64,000 bases of DNA from Nocardia jejuensis NBRC 103114 (lineage in GTDB: Bacteria > Actinomycetota > Actinomycetes > Mycobacteriales > Mycobacteriaceae), in assembly GCF_001613145.1 (NCBI RefSeq), contig NZ_BDBU01000008.1, positions 91,962 through 155,961 on the forward strand, written 5' to 3'. Position 1 is the stretch's first letter. Every line of letters begins with the position of its first letter. The notes under the pieces are model-generated. The model was not told the origin of the DNA. It saw only the letters and a list, made by a program, of their open reading frames with translations, and searched no databases. Shown here piece after piece: positions 35,106 through 44,232 of the stretch. The translations under genes and the position numbers were made by a program.

Positions 35106-36334
35106 ACGGCCGCATCGTGATCGCGGGCACCGGCGTCGCCGGTGCCACCGCCGCCAAAACGCTTCGCGCCGAGGGCTATCGGGGTGAGATCGTGCTGCTC
35201 GGCGCGGAGCCGGGATTGCCCTACCGACGCCCCATGGTGTCGAAGGAGTTGCTCGCCGGCACCGCCGAGGAACGCCGCACCCTCATCGCGGACGCGGAGT
35301 TCTGGCGCTCGCGCGAGATCGATCTGCGTCCGGGTGTCGTGGTCGAGCGCCTCGACGTCGATCGGACCCGGGTGGTGCTGGCCGACGGCAGCGAAATCGG
35401 TTACGACACGCTGCTTCTCGCGACCGGTGCGCGTGCTCGCCCGCTGCCGGGGACGAGCGGGGGAGCGTATGTGCTGCGCGCCCGGGCCGAGGTGGAACCG
35501 CTGCGCGCCGCACTCGCCGCCGGCTCGCTGCTGATCGTGGGCGGCGGTCTGATCGGCTGCGAGGTCGCCGCCACCGCCCGCGCTCTGGGGGCCGAAGTCA
35601 CCGTTCTGCACGCCGGACTCACGCCGCTGGACCGGGTCGCCCCGAAGTTGCTCGGGGAGTTCTATCGAAACCTGCACGCGGAGAACGGCGTCGAGATCTG
35701 CACCGAGGTGCTGCTCGACCGTGTCGAGCAGGATCCGGATGGGGTGCTCGCCGTCGCCGCCGACGGGCGTACGTGGCGGGCCGGCGCCGCCCTGGTGGCG
35801 ATCGGCTCTGTCCCGGACACCCGTCTCGCCGAGAGCGCCGGACTGCTCGTGAACGACGGAATCGTGGTGGACGAGCACTATCGCACCTCGGTCGAGGGGG
35901 TGTTCGCCGCGGGTGACGTGGCGACCCGTTTCGATCCTGAACGCGGCGCTCATGTGCGTGAGGAACATTGGAACAGCGCACAGGCCCACGGTGCGGCCGC
36001 CGCGAAGTCGATGCTCGGTATATCGCCCGGAACGCCCGAGGTGTCGTGGGGCTGGTCCATGCAATACGGGCTGAGTCTGCAGTTCGCGGGCCATATTCGG
36101 GAGGAAGACGAACTCGTCGTACGCGGGTCGTTCGACGACCCCGCGATCACCGTGCTGGGACTGCGTGGCGGGCGCCTGGTAGGCGCGGTAGGGGTGGGTC
36201 GACCTGCGGATATCCGGGCTGCCCGGGATCTCATCGGGAAGCATGCGCACCTCGATCCGGTGGCCTGCGCCGATGAATCGCTGGCACTCGGCGCGGTGGC
36301 GACCGGTATCGAGACGGTGGCTCTATCGAATTGA
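35102..36334 (+). CDS. rubB: Rubredoxin reductase (FAD, NAD-dependent)
   Basis: A 410-residue FAD-dependent pyridine-nucleotide disulphide-oxidoreductase-fold protein. [14 protein letters not shown] near residue 8 binds [15 protein letters not shown] near 40 is the ferredoxin/rubredoxin-reductase segment, [20 protein letters not shown] near 143 binds NAD(P)H, and [13 protein letters not shown] near 270 is the second FAD loop. It passes electrons to the two rubredoxins encoded just upstream. The GTG start overlaps the rubA2 stop by four bases. The operon ends in a near-perfect hairpin 20 bases beyond its stop. Confidence 0.95.
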   Translation: MNGRIVIAGTGVAGATAAKTLRAEGYRGEIVLLGAEPGLPYRRPMVSKELLAGTAEERRTLIADAEFWRSREIDLRPGVVVERLDVDRTRVVLADGSEIGYDTLLLATGARARPLPGTSGGAYVLRARAEVEPLRAALAAGSLLIVGGGLIGCEVAATARALGAEVTVLHAGLTPLDRVAPKLLGEFYRNLHAENGVEICTEVLLDRVEQDPDGVLAVAADGRTWRAGAALVAIGSVPDTRLAESAGLLVNDGIVVDEHYRTSVEGVFAAGDVATRFDPERGAHVREEHWNSAQAHGAAAAKSMLGISPGTPEVSWGWSMQYGLSLQFAGHIREEDELVVRGSFDDPAITVLGLRGGRLVGAVGVGRPADIRAARDLIGKHAHLDPVACADESLALGAVATGIETVALSN

Positions 36335-36354
36335 GCTAACCGGCCGCAAAATGT

Positions 36355-36394
36355 GAAAAGCCATTGAACGAATTTCTTCGTTCAATGGCTTTTC
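36355..36394 (+). terminator. Intrinsic terminator of the alkB operon
   Basis: An 18-bp perfect inverted repeat, from GAAAAGCCATTGAACGAA to TTCGTTCAATGGCTTTTC, with a TTTC loop. The stem ends in TTTTCGTTT, serving the plus strand; the opposite side works for antisense reading as well. Confidence 0.95.
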
Positions 36395-36433
36395 GTTTGC
36401 CCGTGTATTGCTGAAACTGCCGCCCCGTAAATC

Positions 36434-36519
36434 GCGCGCCCGCGGGCGCGCATTCTTCACCCGTATCCGCGCGCGGGTCAAGGATCGAGGAAAACCAGTG
36501 AAGACTGACACGTCAGTCG
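36434..36519. promoter_or_regulatory. mce operon promoter region with palindrome and TetR-like dyad
   Basis: GCGCGCCCGCGGGCGCGC (36434-36451) is a perfect 18-bp palindrome. GACTGAC-AC-GTCAGTC (36504-36519) has perfect 7-bp arms and is 70 bases before the first mce gene. The second has the size and spacing of a TetR operator; two TetR genes close the operon. No KstR box is present, so this is not an mce4-type cholesterol operon under KstR. Confidence 0.5.
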
Positions 36520-36590
36520 GGAAACTGTATTAGTGTCCCAGTCGGTCGGGATCGACTCCGGCCAACGTGGGGTCAGCGGGGTGGTAGGCA

Positions 36591-37421
36591 TTGGTCGACA
36601 AGGTTATTCGGGGGCCGGAGCCGTTGGTACGGCAGGGCACCGAGTTCGTGCTCTCGGGGTTGCGCACCTTCGGACGCACACTCCAGTTGGCGGTGGCGGC
36701 GTTTCGCTACCTGTTCACCGACATCGCCGGATTGCGCCATCCGTGGCGTGACACGGTGCAGCAGGGGTGGTTCATCGTCAGCGTGACCGCGATTCCCGCT
36801 GTGCTGGTATCGATTCCGTTCGGCGTGATCGTCGCGGTCCAGGTCGGCAGCCTGACCCAGCAGGTCGGGGCCAGCTCGGTCTCGGGCGCGGCCGGCGGGC
36901 TGGGGGTCATTCGACAAGGCGCGCCCATGGTCACCGCGCTGCTGCTCGGCGGCGCCGCGGGTTCGGCCATCGCCGCGGACCTGGGCGCACGCACCATCCG
37001 CGACGAAGTGGATGCGCTGCGCGTCATGGGCATCGACCCGGTGCGCCGGTTGGTCGCACCGCGCCTGGCGGCCATGCTGGTGCTCACGCCGCTGCTGTGC
37101 ATGCTGATCATCTTCATGGGCGTGTTCACCGGATACGTGATCGCCGTCGGCTTCCAGGGCGTGACGCCCGGCAGCTACCTGTCCGCCTTCGCGGCGTTCG
37201 CCAAGATGAGCGACCTCGGGGTGGCGATTCTCAAGGCGGTCCTGTTCGGCATCATCGTGCTGATCGTGTCCTGCCAGCGCGGTCTCGAGGCCAAGAACGG
37301 TCCCAAGGGCGTGGCCAACGCGGTGAACGCGGCGGTGGTGATCGGCGTGATCGCGGCCTTCGGCGTGAATCTCGTCATCACGCAGCTGGTGTCGATGTTC
37401 CTGCCGACGCAGGTGGGCTGA
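36591..37421 (+). CDS. yrbEA: YrbEA/MlaE-family permease of the Mce transporter
   Basis: A 276-residue inner-membrane permease, first gene of the mce operon. Five to six hydrophobic segments and the MlaE hallmarks FGVIVAVQVGSLTQQVGA, RQGAPMVTALLLGGAAGSAIAADLGARTIRDEVDALRVMGIDPVRRLVAPRLAA (with the EQ/EE-loop that contacts the ATPase). It starts at TTG 36591 directly behind an in-frame stop, with GGTAGG close upstream; the next in-frame starts would remove the N-terminal amphipathic part. Its stop overlaps the next gene's start. The ATPase (MceG/MkL) is encoded elsewhere. Confidence 0.9.
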   Translation: MVDKVIRGPEPLVRQGTEFVLSGLRTFGRTLQLAVAAFRYLFTDIAGLRHPWRDTVQQGWFIVSVTAIPAVLVSIPFGVIVAVQVGSLTQQVGASSVSGAAGGLGVIRQGAPMVTALLLGGAAGSAIAADLGARTIRDEVDALRVMGIDPVRRLVAPRLAAMLVLTPLLCMLIIFMGVFTGYVIAVGFQGVTPGSYLSAFAAFAKMSDLGVAILKAVLFGIIVLIVSCQRGLEAKNGPKGVANAVNAAVVIGVIAAFGVNLVITQLVSMFLPTQVG

Positions 37422-38290
37422 TGACGCAGACTCCCGCCCGCTATCAACCGCTCGGCGTGGTCGGCAAGATCGCCGAGCGCGGTGTGCGAGCACCCATGTC
37501 GGTGTTCGAAACACTCGGGCACCAGGCGACTTTCGTCTACGAGGTACTGGCCGCCATCCCACACACGCTGCGGGTGTACCGGCGCCAGACCATGCTCATC
37601 CTGTCCGACATCACCTGGGGCTCGGGTGCGATCATCGTGGGCGGCGGCACCGTCGCGGTGCTGGCCTTCCTGGGCATCGCGGTCGGCGGCTCCATCGGCG
37701 TGGAGGGTTTCACCGCGCTGAACATGGTCGGCATGGGTCCGCTCACCGGGTTCGTCTCGGCCTACGCCAACACCCGCGAGATGGCGCCCATGGTGGCGGC
37801 GATCGGATTCGCCGCGCAGGCCGGTTGCCGCATGACGGCCGAGATCGGCTCCATGCGCATCTCCGAGGAGATCGACGCGCTCGAGGCGATCGGCATCCGG
37901 CCGATGCCCTTCGTGGTGACCACCCGCGTCATCGCGGGCGTGATCACCATCGTGCCGCTGCACCTGCTCACGCTCATCCTGTCGTACCTCTCGTGCGCGA
38001 CAGTGGTGAACGTGCTGCACGGGCAGTCCTCGGGCACCTACTACCACTACTTCGACGCCTTCCTGCAACCCAGCGACGTGCTGGCCTCACTGCTCAAGGC
38101 GACGATCTTCGTGGTCGCCATCATTCTCATCCACGGTTACCAGGGCTTCTACGCCTCGGGCGGCCCGGAGGGCGTGGGCCGAGCCTCGGGCCGGGCCATT
38201 CGCGCCAGCCTGGTGCTGGTGGTCATCCTGGACATGATCCTGACGATCGTGATCTGGGGCCTGGATGTCGGCATTCGGATCTCGGGGTAG
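37421..38290 (+). CDS. yrbEB: YrbEB/MlaE-family permease of the Mce transporter
   Basis: A 289-residue second permease subunit. FLGIAVGGSIGVEGFTALNMVGMGPLTGFVSAYANTREMAPMVAAIGFAAQAGCRMTAEIGSMRISEEIDALEAIGIRPMPFVVTTR is the MlaE coupling region. It forms the membrane channel together with YrbEA. The ATG overlaps the yrbEA stop by one base, and mceA follows after 3 bases. Confidence 0.93.
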   Translation: MTQTPARYQPLGVVGKIAERGVRAPMSVFETLGHQATFVYEVLAAIPHTLRVYRRQTMLILSDITWGSGAIIVGGGTVAVLAFLGIAVGGSIGVEGFTALNMVGMGPLTGFVSAYANTREMAPMVAAIGFAAQAGCRMTAEIGSMRISEEIDALEAIGIRPMPFVVTTRVIAGVITIVPLHLLTLILSYLSCATVVNVLHGQSSGTYYHYFDAFLQPSDVLASLLKATIFVVAIILIHGYQGFYASGGPEGVGRASGRAIRASLVLVVILDMILTIVIWGLDVGIRISG

Positions 38291-38293
38291 ATC

Positions 38294-39322
38294 ATGGGCG
38301 TTTTTCAGGATCACTCCGGGCGCAGTGCCGGACGGTGGGCGCTGCGGGCGCGCGGACTCGCCTTCGCGGTCGTCATCGTGACGGTGGCGGTCATCGTGAG
38401 TTCGTATGCGCGCGGCTCGTTCTCGGACCGGTTCGCGCTGACGGTGGACGCGTCCACCCTCGGTGAGGGGCTCGCGCCGGGCGCGGAGGTGAAGTTCCGC
38501 GGGTACGCGGTCGGCACCGTGCGCGCGGTGCAGACCGTCGGCTACGGGCATCAGCGCATCGATCTGGACATCGACCGCCGCCAGGCGGGCGCGCTGACCG
38601 AGGGCGTGACCGCGCGCTTCACTTCCTCGAATGTCTTCGGTTCCAGCGCAATCGAATTGGTGGCTGCCGACGGGGGCGCGCCACTGCGTGAGAACGCGGT
38701 CCTCTCGATCGGCGAGGGCGCGACGAACGCGACCGTCGCCGGGGTTTTCCGGCGTGCGGCCCGGCTCACCCAGGTGCTGGATTCGGATGCGGTGCACCGG
38801 CTCATCGATCTGATGCTCGACAATGCCGCGAGCCTGACCCCGGTGCTGCGCTCGTTCTTCGAGACCGCCCGCATGCTGGCCGAGGGGCAGCAGGCCCCGC
38901 TGGGGCACTACCTCGGCATCGGCGCCGATATGACCGGCGCGTTCGCGGACCTCACCCCCTCGGCCGGGCACGCGGTGCTCGGGGTGCTCGAGCAGAGCGC
39001 CTATTTCGGTGACGCGGTGAACCAGGCGCGCACCAACAAGGCGACCGACGGCGTGGACCAGACAGTGCTGCTGGGGATTTCGGATCTGCTGACGAAACAC
39101 GATCCGGAGCTGGCGGCGGTGCTGAGTTCGGTGCTGGATCTGGCGGTGCCGATCTCGGTGTCGCTCGGCACTGTCACACCGGCATACAACCGGATCCCGA
39201 ACCTGTTGCGGGCCGTGGACGGCGCGCTGCCGGTGGTGGACGGCAAGGTGCAGCTGCAATTGGAGCTGATCGTGAGAACCATGCCGTACCTGGCCGATTC
39301 GCTGGACGGAGGCGCGCGATGA
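38294..39322 (+). CDS. mceA: Mce-family protein A
   Basis: A 342-residue protein: one N-terminal membrane helix (about residues 19-36, LAFAVVIVTVAVIVSSY), then the MlaD/Mce domain (residues 45-130, GEGLAPGAEVKFRGYAVGTVRAVQTVG), then a long helical tail. Six such proteins assemble into the tunnel that carries lipids across the periplasm. Shorter than mycobacterial Mce1A (about 450), without its RGD-bearing tail. First of the six mce genes, all overlapping by four bases or less. Confidence 0.92.
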   Translation: MGVFQDHSGRSAGRWALRARGLAFAVVIVTVAVIVSSYARGSFSDRFALTVDASTLGEGLAPGAEVKFRGYAVGTVRAVQTVGYGHQRIDLDIDRRQAGALTEGVTARFTSSNVFGSSAIELVAADGGAPLRENAVLSIGEGATNATVAGVFRRAARLTQVLDSDAVHRLIDLMLDNAASLTPVLRSFFETARMLAEGQQAPLGHYLGIGADMTGAFADLTPSAGHAVLGVLEQSAYFGDAVNQARTNKATDGVDQTVLLGISDLLTKHDPELAAVLSSVLDLAVPISVSLGTVTPAYNRIPNLLRAVDGALPVVDGKVQLQLELIVRTMPYLADSLDGGAR

Positions 39323-40326
39323 ACGATGTGCTCAGATCCTCGCTCAAACTGACGGTGTTCCTGCTGGTGGTGGCGGCCTGTTCGACCTTCATCATCACCG
39401 CGCTGCGCACTCCGATCCCGGGCCGGAAGGTCACCTACGACGCGGTGTTCACCGATGTCTCGGGTCTGTTCGCCGGTGATTCGGTGCGCATGTCCGGTGT
39501 CGCGGTGGGCAAGGTGGAAACGGTGGCGCTGGACGGAGTCCGGGCCCGCGTGCACTTCACCGTCGACGATTCCCGGCCGATCTACCAGAGCACCAAGGCC
39601 GCGGTGCGGTACCAGAACCTGATCGGGCAGCGCTATGTCGAGCTGCTGCCCGAGGGGCAGGGCGGCACGAAACTGGCGGCGGGGTCCACGATTCCGGTCG
39701 AGCGCACCATTCCCAGCTTCGATGTGTCCAAGCTCTTCAACGGCTTCAAGCCGATGTTCGACACTCTGGATCCGGAGCAGCTCAACCAGTTCGGCAACAA
39801 CCTGCTCCGGGTCATCCAGGGCGACGGGTCCGGTATCGGACCGGTGCTCGCGGACCTGGACAAGCTCACCAAGCACGCCCGCAACAGCGAGGCGGTGATC
39901 GTGCTGCTGATCCGCAATCTCGGTCTGGTGTCCGATGCGATCGGCGGAAAATCCCAGGCCGTAGGGGATCTGGTGCGGCAGCTGAGCGCGATTCTGACCC
40001 AGTTCACCAGCAAGACCGACACCATCCTGTCCGCCATCGATTCGGTGAAGTCCACACTGGCCCCGCTGATCCCACTGCTGGAGGAGACGCGCGACGCCTA
40101 CGACACGGCCTACGGTCCGGTCGACGGCTTGCTGCGACGGCTGATCCCGCAGACCGACCAACTCACCCGGATCCTGGCTGTCACACCGCAACTGGTCACC
40201 GGTCTGAACGAGACCGTTCCGGGCCAGGGTGTGAAACCGCGGATCTCGTGCTCGAACGGGGAGGCCGCCATGCCCGCGCTCGCGGAGGTCATCCTGTCCA
40301 CCCAGAACCTGGTGGTGTGCAAATGA
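39319..40326 (+). CDS. mceB: Mce-family protein B
   Basis: A 335-residue protein with an N-terminal membrane helix (about 10-28), an MlaD domain (TYDAVFTDVSGLFAGDSVRMSGVAVGKVETVALDG) and a coiled helical region containing PSFDVSKLFNGFKPMFDTLDPEQLNQFGNNLLRVIQGDG. The last segment, CSNGEAAMPALAEVILSTQNLVVCK, holds two cysteines typical of MceB proteins. ATGA overlap with mceA. Confidence 0.93.
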   Translation: MNDVLRSSLKLTVFLLVVAACSTFIITALRTPIPGRKVTYDAVFTDVSGLFAGDSVRMSGVAVGKVETVALDGVRARVHFTVDDSRPIYQSTKAAVRYQNLIGQRYVELLPEGQGGTKLAAGSTIPVERTIPSFDVSKLFNGFKPMFDTLDPEQLNQFGNNLLRVIQGDGSGIGPVLADLDKLTKHARNSEAVIVLLIRNLGLVSDAIGGKSQAVGDLVRQLSAILTQFTSKTDTILSAIDSVKSTLAPLIPLLEETRDAYDTAYGPVDGLLRRLIPQTDQLTRILAVTPQLVTGLNETVPGQGVKPRISCSNGEAAMPALAEVILSTQNLVVCK

Positions 40327-41324
40327 AGGCTCTGATCTCCTATGCCGGCGATCTGATCGCCGGTCGCGGTGACCAGCCGAACCAATTGCGCTGGGGTATA
40401 GCGGGAGTCGCGATCTGCGCGGTCCTGCTGCTGGCCGCGGGGGCGCTGTACGTGATCCCGTTCGGACAGCGCACCTACGTGGCGGACTTCAAGATCTCCG
40501 GCGGTGCCCGGCCCGGTGAGGAGGTCCGGGTGGCAGGCATCAATGTCGGCAAGATCAGCGCGGTGGACCTGGTCGGTGACCACGTCGAGGTGAGCTTCAC
40601 CGTGAAGGACGATGTGCGGGTCGGTGATCTGTCGGCGGTGGAGGTCAAGATGCTGACTCCCATCGGCGGGCATTACCTGGCCCTGGCTCCGGCGGGCGAG
40701 AAGACGCTGGGCTCGAAACACATTCCGCCCGAACGCACCACGACCCCGTTCGAGCTCAGCGACATCCTCGACAAGGGCACCCCCATCTTCGGCAAGGTCG
40801 ACGCGGGCACCACCCGCGACACCATCGCCGAACTGAACAAGGCGCTGAGCGGGCAACCGGACGCGCTGCGGGGCGTGATCTCCAATGCCAACGAGCTGAC
40901 CGGTCTGCTGGCCGATCGCACCCGGCAACTCGACTCGGCCCTACAGGTATCGGACGAATACGTCGCCGCCATCGCGGACGACAAGGCCGTGGTGGCCGAC
41001 TTCGTCCGGCAGCTCGGCACCGTCGCAGATCGGCTCGGTAGCCGCAAGGAAGACGTGGTCGATGCGTTCAACCTGGTGAAACGGCTGCTTGTGGTGCTGC
41101 ACCGGCCGATCATGGCCTACGGCGACACCCTGGAACCGTCCGTCACCCAGCTCGAGCAGCTGTTCTCCAAACTCTTCGAGGATCCGAACCGGCTCGACAC
41201 CGTGGTGAACGGGCTGCGCGAGGTGATCGCCAAGCTGACCGCGATGCTCGGGACCCAGGTGAAGATCGATCAACTCGCCCAGGGCGTGCAGGTGTGTATT
41301 CCGTTCGAAGGCAGGGCGTGCTGA
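40323..41324 (+). CDS. mceC: Mce-family protein C
   Basis: A 333-residue protein: membrane helix near residues 22-42 (GIAGVAICAVLLLAAGALYVI), MlaD domain (YVADFKISGGARPGEEVRVAGINVGKISAVDLVGDHVEVSFTV) and a helical tail ending in CIPFEGRAC, a cysteine pair common in this subunit. ATGA overlap with mceB. Confidence 0.93.
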   Translation: MKALISYAGDLIAGRGDQPNQLRWGIAGVAICAVLLLAAGALYVIPFGQRTYVADFKISGGARPGEEVRVAGINVGKISAVDLVGDHVEVSFTVKDDVRVGDLSAVEVKMLTPIGGHYLALAPAGEKTLGSKHIPPERTTTPFELSDILDKGTPIFGKVDAGTTRDTIAELNKALSGQPDALRGVISNANELTGLLADRTRQLDSALQVSDEYVAAIADDKAVVADFVRQLGTVADRLGSRKEDVVDAFNLVKRLLVVLHRPIMAYGDTLEPSVTQLEQLFSKLFEDPNRLDTVVNGLREVIAKLTAMLGTQVKIDQLAQGVQVCIPFEGRAC

Positions 41325-42268
41325 TGCGGTGGGCTGGAAAAAGCTGGGGCAGAGCGGGACTCGCCGCTGGCGTCGCCGTCGCGGTGGTCGCCGCGGGTGT
41401 GGCGGGGGTGACGTGGGCGAGCACGGTGCGCGAGTCGACGCAGAGCGTCTGCGCCGAGTTCACCGATACCGTCGGCCTGTACGAAGGCAACAGCGTGACC
41501 ATGCTGGGTGTGGACGTCGGCACCGTGTCGAAGATCGAAGCGCTCGGTGACCGCATGCGGGTCACCATGTCGCTCGGTGAGAAGGTGACCCTGCCCGCCG
41601 ATATCGAGGCCGTCACCATGTCGAGCTCGATCGTCACCGATCGGCACGTGGAACTGACCAGGCCGTACACCGCGGGCCCACGGTTCGATACCGCGAAATG
41701 CATTGCGCTCGAGCACACCAGGACGCCGATCGGGATCAGTGAGGCGCTCGATTCCATGGGCAGACTGGCCGGGGATCTGACCGGTGGCAGCGCGGGAGAC
41801 GGTAAGCCCGACACCCTGCTGAACGACACCCTCACCGCGGCGAACAACGCCCTCGACGGCACCGGCCAGGACTGGAATCAGTTGCTGCAGCGACTGTCCG
41901 CGGTCGTCGGCGATCCGGCGCAGAAGGATGTGGTGTTCCGGCGGCTGGTGGACAACCTCGACCAGCTCACCACCATGTTCATCACCAACTGGCCCGATAT
42001 GGCGGCGGTGCTGGACAATCTGCGCAACGGCCTGCAGTTGATCGGGGAGTTCTCCACCGAGTTCGCCGGTGCGGTGGACATCGCGGTGGAGTTCCTGCCG
42101 GTGCTGGCGCGCAATGTCGGCAAGTACGACGAGCAGGTCTTCGCGTTCCTGGACCAGATACTCCCGCAGGCACACGATTTCGTGCAGCGCTATCAGGGCG
42201 ACATCGGTGATCTGCTCGCGCAACTGCCGCCGCTGGCGGCGCAGCTACCGCAGGCCGGTGCCCGATGA
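41324..42268 (+). CDS. mceD: Mce-family protein D
   Basis: A 314-residue protein with an N-terminal helix (RAGLAAGVAVAVVAAGVAGVTWA), an MlaD domain (CAEFTDTVGLYEGNSVTMLGVDVGTVSKIEALGDRMRVTMSLGEKV) and a helical tail. It is shorter than the 450-530 residues usual for mycobacterial MceD, whose C-terminal proline-rich extension is missing. Its start overlaps the mceC stop by one base (TGATG). Confidence 0.92.
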   Translation: MRWAGKSWGRAGLAAGVAVAVVAAGVAGVTWASTVRESTQSVCAEFTDTVGLYEGNSVTMLGVDVGTVSKIEALGDRMRVTMSLGEKVTLPADIEAVTMSSSIVTDRHVELTRPYTAGPRFDTAKCIALEHTRTPIGISEALDSMGRLAGDLTGGSAGDGKPDTLLNDTLTAANNALDGTGQDWNQLLQRLSAVVGDPAQKDVVFRRLVDNLDQLTTMFITNWPDMAAVLDNLRNGLQLIGEFSTEFAGAVDIAVEFLPVLARNVGKYDEQVFAFLDQILPQAHDFVQRYQGDIGDLLAQLPPLAAQLPQAGAR

Positions 42269-43272
42269 GACGAATCCTGATCAAGGCGGTGCCCGCACTA
42301 ACCGCGCTCACGCTGGTGCTGACCGGCTGCGGGGTGAAGGCCACCGACATCCCGATCCCGGGCACCTACCCCAGCGGCGAGACCTACACCGTCCGAATCG
42401 AATTCGGCTCCGTGCTGAACCTGCCGGATCGGGCGAAGGTCATCGCCGACGGCGTCGAGATCGGCATGCTCGACCATATCGATCTGATCGGCAGCACCGC
42501 CGTCGCGACGGTGAAACTGCACAGCGACGCCAAGCTGTCCAAGTCCTCCACCGCGGAACTGCGCCAGAGCACCATTCTCGGCGATATCCACATCGCGCTG
42601 GAGGCGCCGAAGAACGCCGACACCGGATTCCTGCGGAACGGCGACGTCATTCCGGCATCGCAGACCGTGCCCGCGACCAATGTCGAGGACATTCTGCGGG
42701 CCCTGTCGAACATCGTGACCGGTGGCCGCTGGGCGGATGTGGCCAAGGTCGTCGAGGACGTGAACGCGGCGTTCCCGGCCGATCCGGCCGAACTGGATCG
42801 GGTGAACACGGCGGGGCGGGCGGCGCTGAGCGATATGGCCGCGCACACCGCCGATCTGGATCGGATTCTCGCTTCGGCACAGCAGATTTCGGGCCGCCTG
42901 GAGGCGGGACGCGGTGCGGTGGACAGCATTCTGACCCTCGGTCCCGACCGTGCCGCGGGCCTGTCGGGGGTGTTGTTCAATGTGGTGAAGCTGATCATCA
43001 GCGGTGGCGGACTGGCCCGCAATGTCGGGGATCTGCTGCTGCCGCACGTGGGTGATCTGCAATCGATCGTGTCGATCCTCGCGCCCGCCGCGCTCACCGT
43101 CGGCTATGCCGACATCACCGTGGGCGAGAACCTGGAAACCTTCGACACCCTGTTGCGCGAGAAGCTGATTCCGCTGCTGAACGCACCGGATGTGAACATC
43201 CGCCGGGCATCGGCGGACGTGCAGGCGGACCAGCTCATCGCCACCCTGCGCTCGATCGGGATGACGCCGTGA
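42265..43272 (+). CDS. mceE: Mce-family lipoprotein E
   Basis: A 335-residue lipoprotein: the signal peptide ends in the lipobox LTGC (Cys22), giving acylation and membrane anchoring, as in LprK/MceE proteins. The MlaD domain follows (YTVRIEFGSVLNLPDRAKVIADGVEIGMLDHIDLIG), then the helical tail with ILGDIHIALEAPKN. ATGA overlap with mceD. Confidence 0.94.
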   Translation: MRRILIKAVPALTALTLVLTGCGVKATDIPIPGTYPSGETYTVRIEFGSVLNLPDRAKVIADGVEIGMLDHIDLIGSTAVATVKLHSDAKLSKSSTAELRQSTILGDIHIALEAPKNADTGFLRNGDVIPASQTVPATNVEDILRALSNIVTGGRWADVAKVVEDVNAAFPADPAELDRVNTAGRAALSDMAAHTADLDRILASAQQISGRLEAGRGAVDSILTLGPDRAAGLSGVLFNVVKLIISGGGLARNVGDLLLPHVGDLQSIVSILAPAALTVGYADITVGENLETFDTLLREKLIPLLNAPDVNIRRASADVQADQLIATLRSIGMTP

Positions 43273-44219
43273 AACTCTCCTTCTCCGGGCCGGTGTCGCT
43301 GGCCCTGCTGACCGTGCTGACCCTGCTGTGCGGCAGCTATATGGCGGTCGGGGTGCTGAATCTGGATCCGCGCCGCGAAACCAACACGGTCACAGTGCTG
43401 TTGGACTCCTCGGGTGGCCTCATGAAGACCTCGGAGGTGACACTGCGCGGATTGCCCATCGGGAAGGTGCGCGATATCGCCGCGACCGTGCGGGGCTTGG
43501 CGGTGAAGGTCGAATACGACTCGAAGTACCGCATTCCCGTCGACAGCCCGGTGCAGATCTCGAACCTCTCGGCCGCCGGTGAGCAGTTCCTGGACTTCCG
43601 GCCCACGGGCTCGGCGGGGCCGTTCCTGCGTGACGGCGGCAGCGTGCCGACCCGCCAGGTGCGCACCGCCACCACGGTCGGTGACGCCCTGTCCAAGCTG
43701 GATGCCCTGACGGCGCAACTGGATCCGGCGAAACTCACGAATCTGGCCACCACCGTCGCCGCGGGCTTCGAGGGTCGCGACGCCGACGTGGCGAACCTGA
43801 CCAAGGCCCTGGTCGGAACCGCGAATCTGTTGCACGACAAGCGCGCTGCCATCGCCCGGTTGTACACGAATCTGCAGACCCTCGGAGATCGGTTCGACGG
43901 TCGTGCGCCCGGGCTGAGCGCGGCGGCGGGCGATATCGACTCCGCGCTGCCGGAACTGCTGCATATCATCGCCGCGTTCCAGAACTACTCGAACGTCGGC
44001 GAGCACATCTTCGACGATCCGATCGGTCCGCTGGTGACCAAGATCGACGACTACCTCGCCCTGATCGGCCCCGACCTGGGCTTCATCGCCACCGCGCTGA
44101 AACCGTCGACCAGCGTGGTCAAACCGCTGCGCGTGGACGCCGGATCGATCGTGGACCTGCTGGCCACGGTGTTCCCCGGCGACGGCGCGGCCCATGTCGG
44201 CATCGACGTCCCCCGATAG
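43269..44219 (+). CDS. mceF: Mce-family protein F
   Basis: A 316-residue protein with an N-terminal helix (LALLTVLTLLCGSYMAVGVL), an MlaD domain (TNTVTVLLDSSGGLMKTSEVTLRGLPIGKVRDIAATVRGLAVKVEYDSKYRIPVDSPVQISNLSAAGEQFLDF) and a helical tail. The LDSSGGL segment is typical of MceF. It begins at GTG 43269, overlapping the mceE stop (GTGA). Shorter than Mce1F, again lacking a C-terminal extension. Confidence 0.92.
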   Translation: MKLSFSGPVSLALLTVLTLLCGSYMAVGVLNLDPRRETNTVTVLLDSSGGLMKTSEVTLRGLPIGKVRDIAATVRGLAVKVEYDSKYRIPVDSPVQISNLSAAGEQFLDFRPTGSAGPFLRDGGSVPTRQVRTATTVGDALSKLDALTAQLDPAKLTNLATTVAAGFEGRDADVANLTKALVGTANLLHDKRAAIARLYTNLQTLGDRFDGRAPGLSAAAGDIDSALPELLHIIAAFQNYSNVGEHIFDDPIGPLVTKIDDYLALIGPDLGFIATALKPSTSVVKPLRVDAGSIVDLLATVFPGDGAAHVGIDVPR

Positions 44220-44232
44220 AGAGAAGGCACTC

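Noticed and set aside
33389..36250. A 953-codon minus-strand frame across the alkB operon
   Set aside because: It is the complement of alkB, the rubredoxins and rubB, all of which are clear; the frame is rich in R, H, Q and G without any domain.
36434..36451. 18-bp GC palindrome as a terminator of the alkB operon
   Set aside because: The strong hairpin at 36355-36394 already ends that operon; this one has no loop room or T-run and sits in the mce promoter region.
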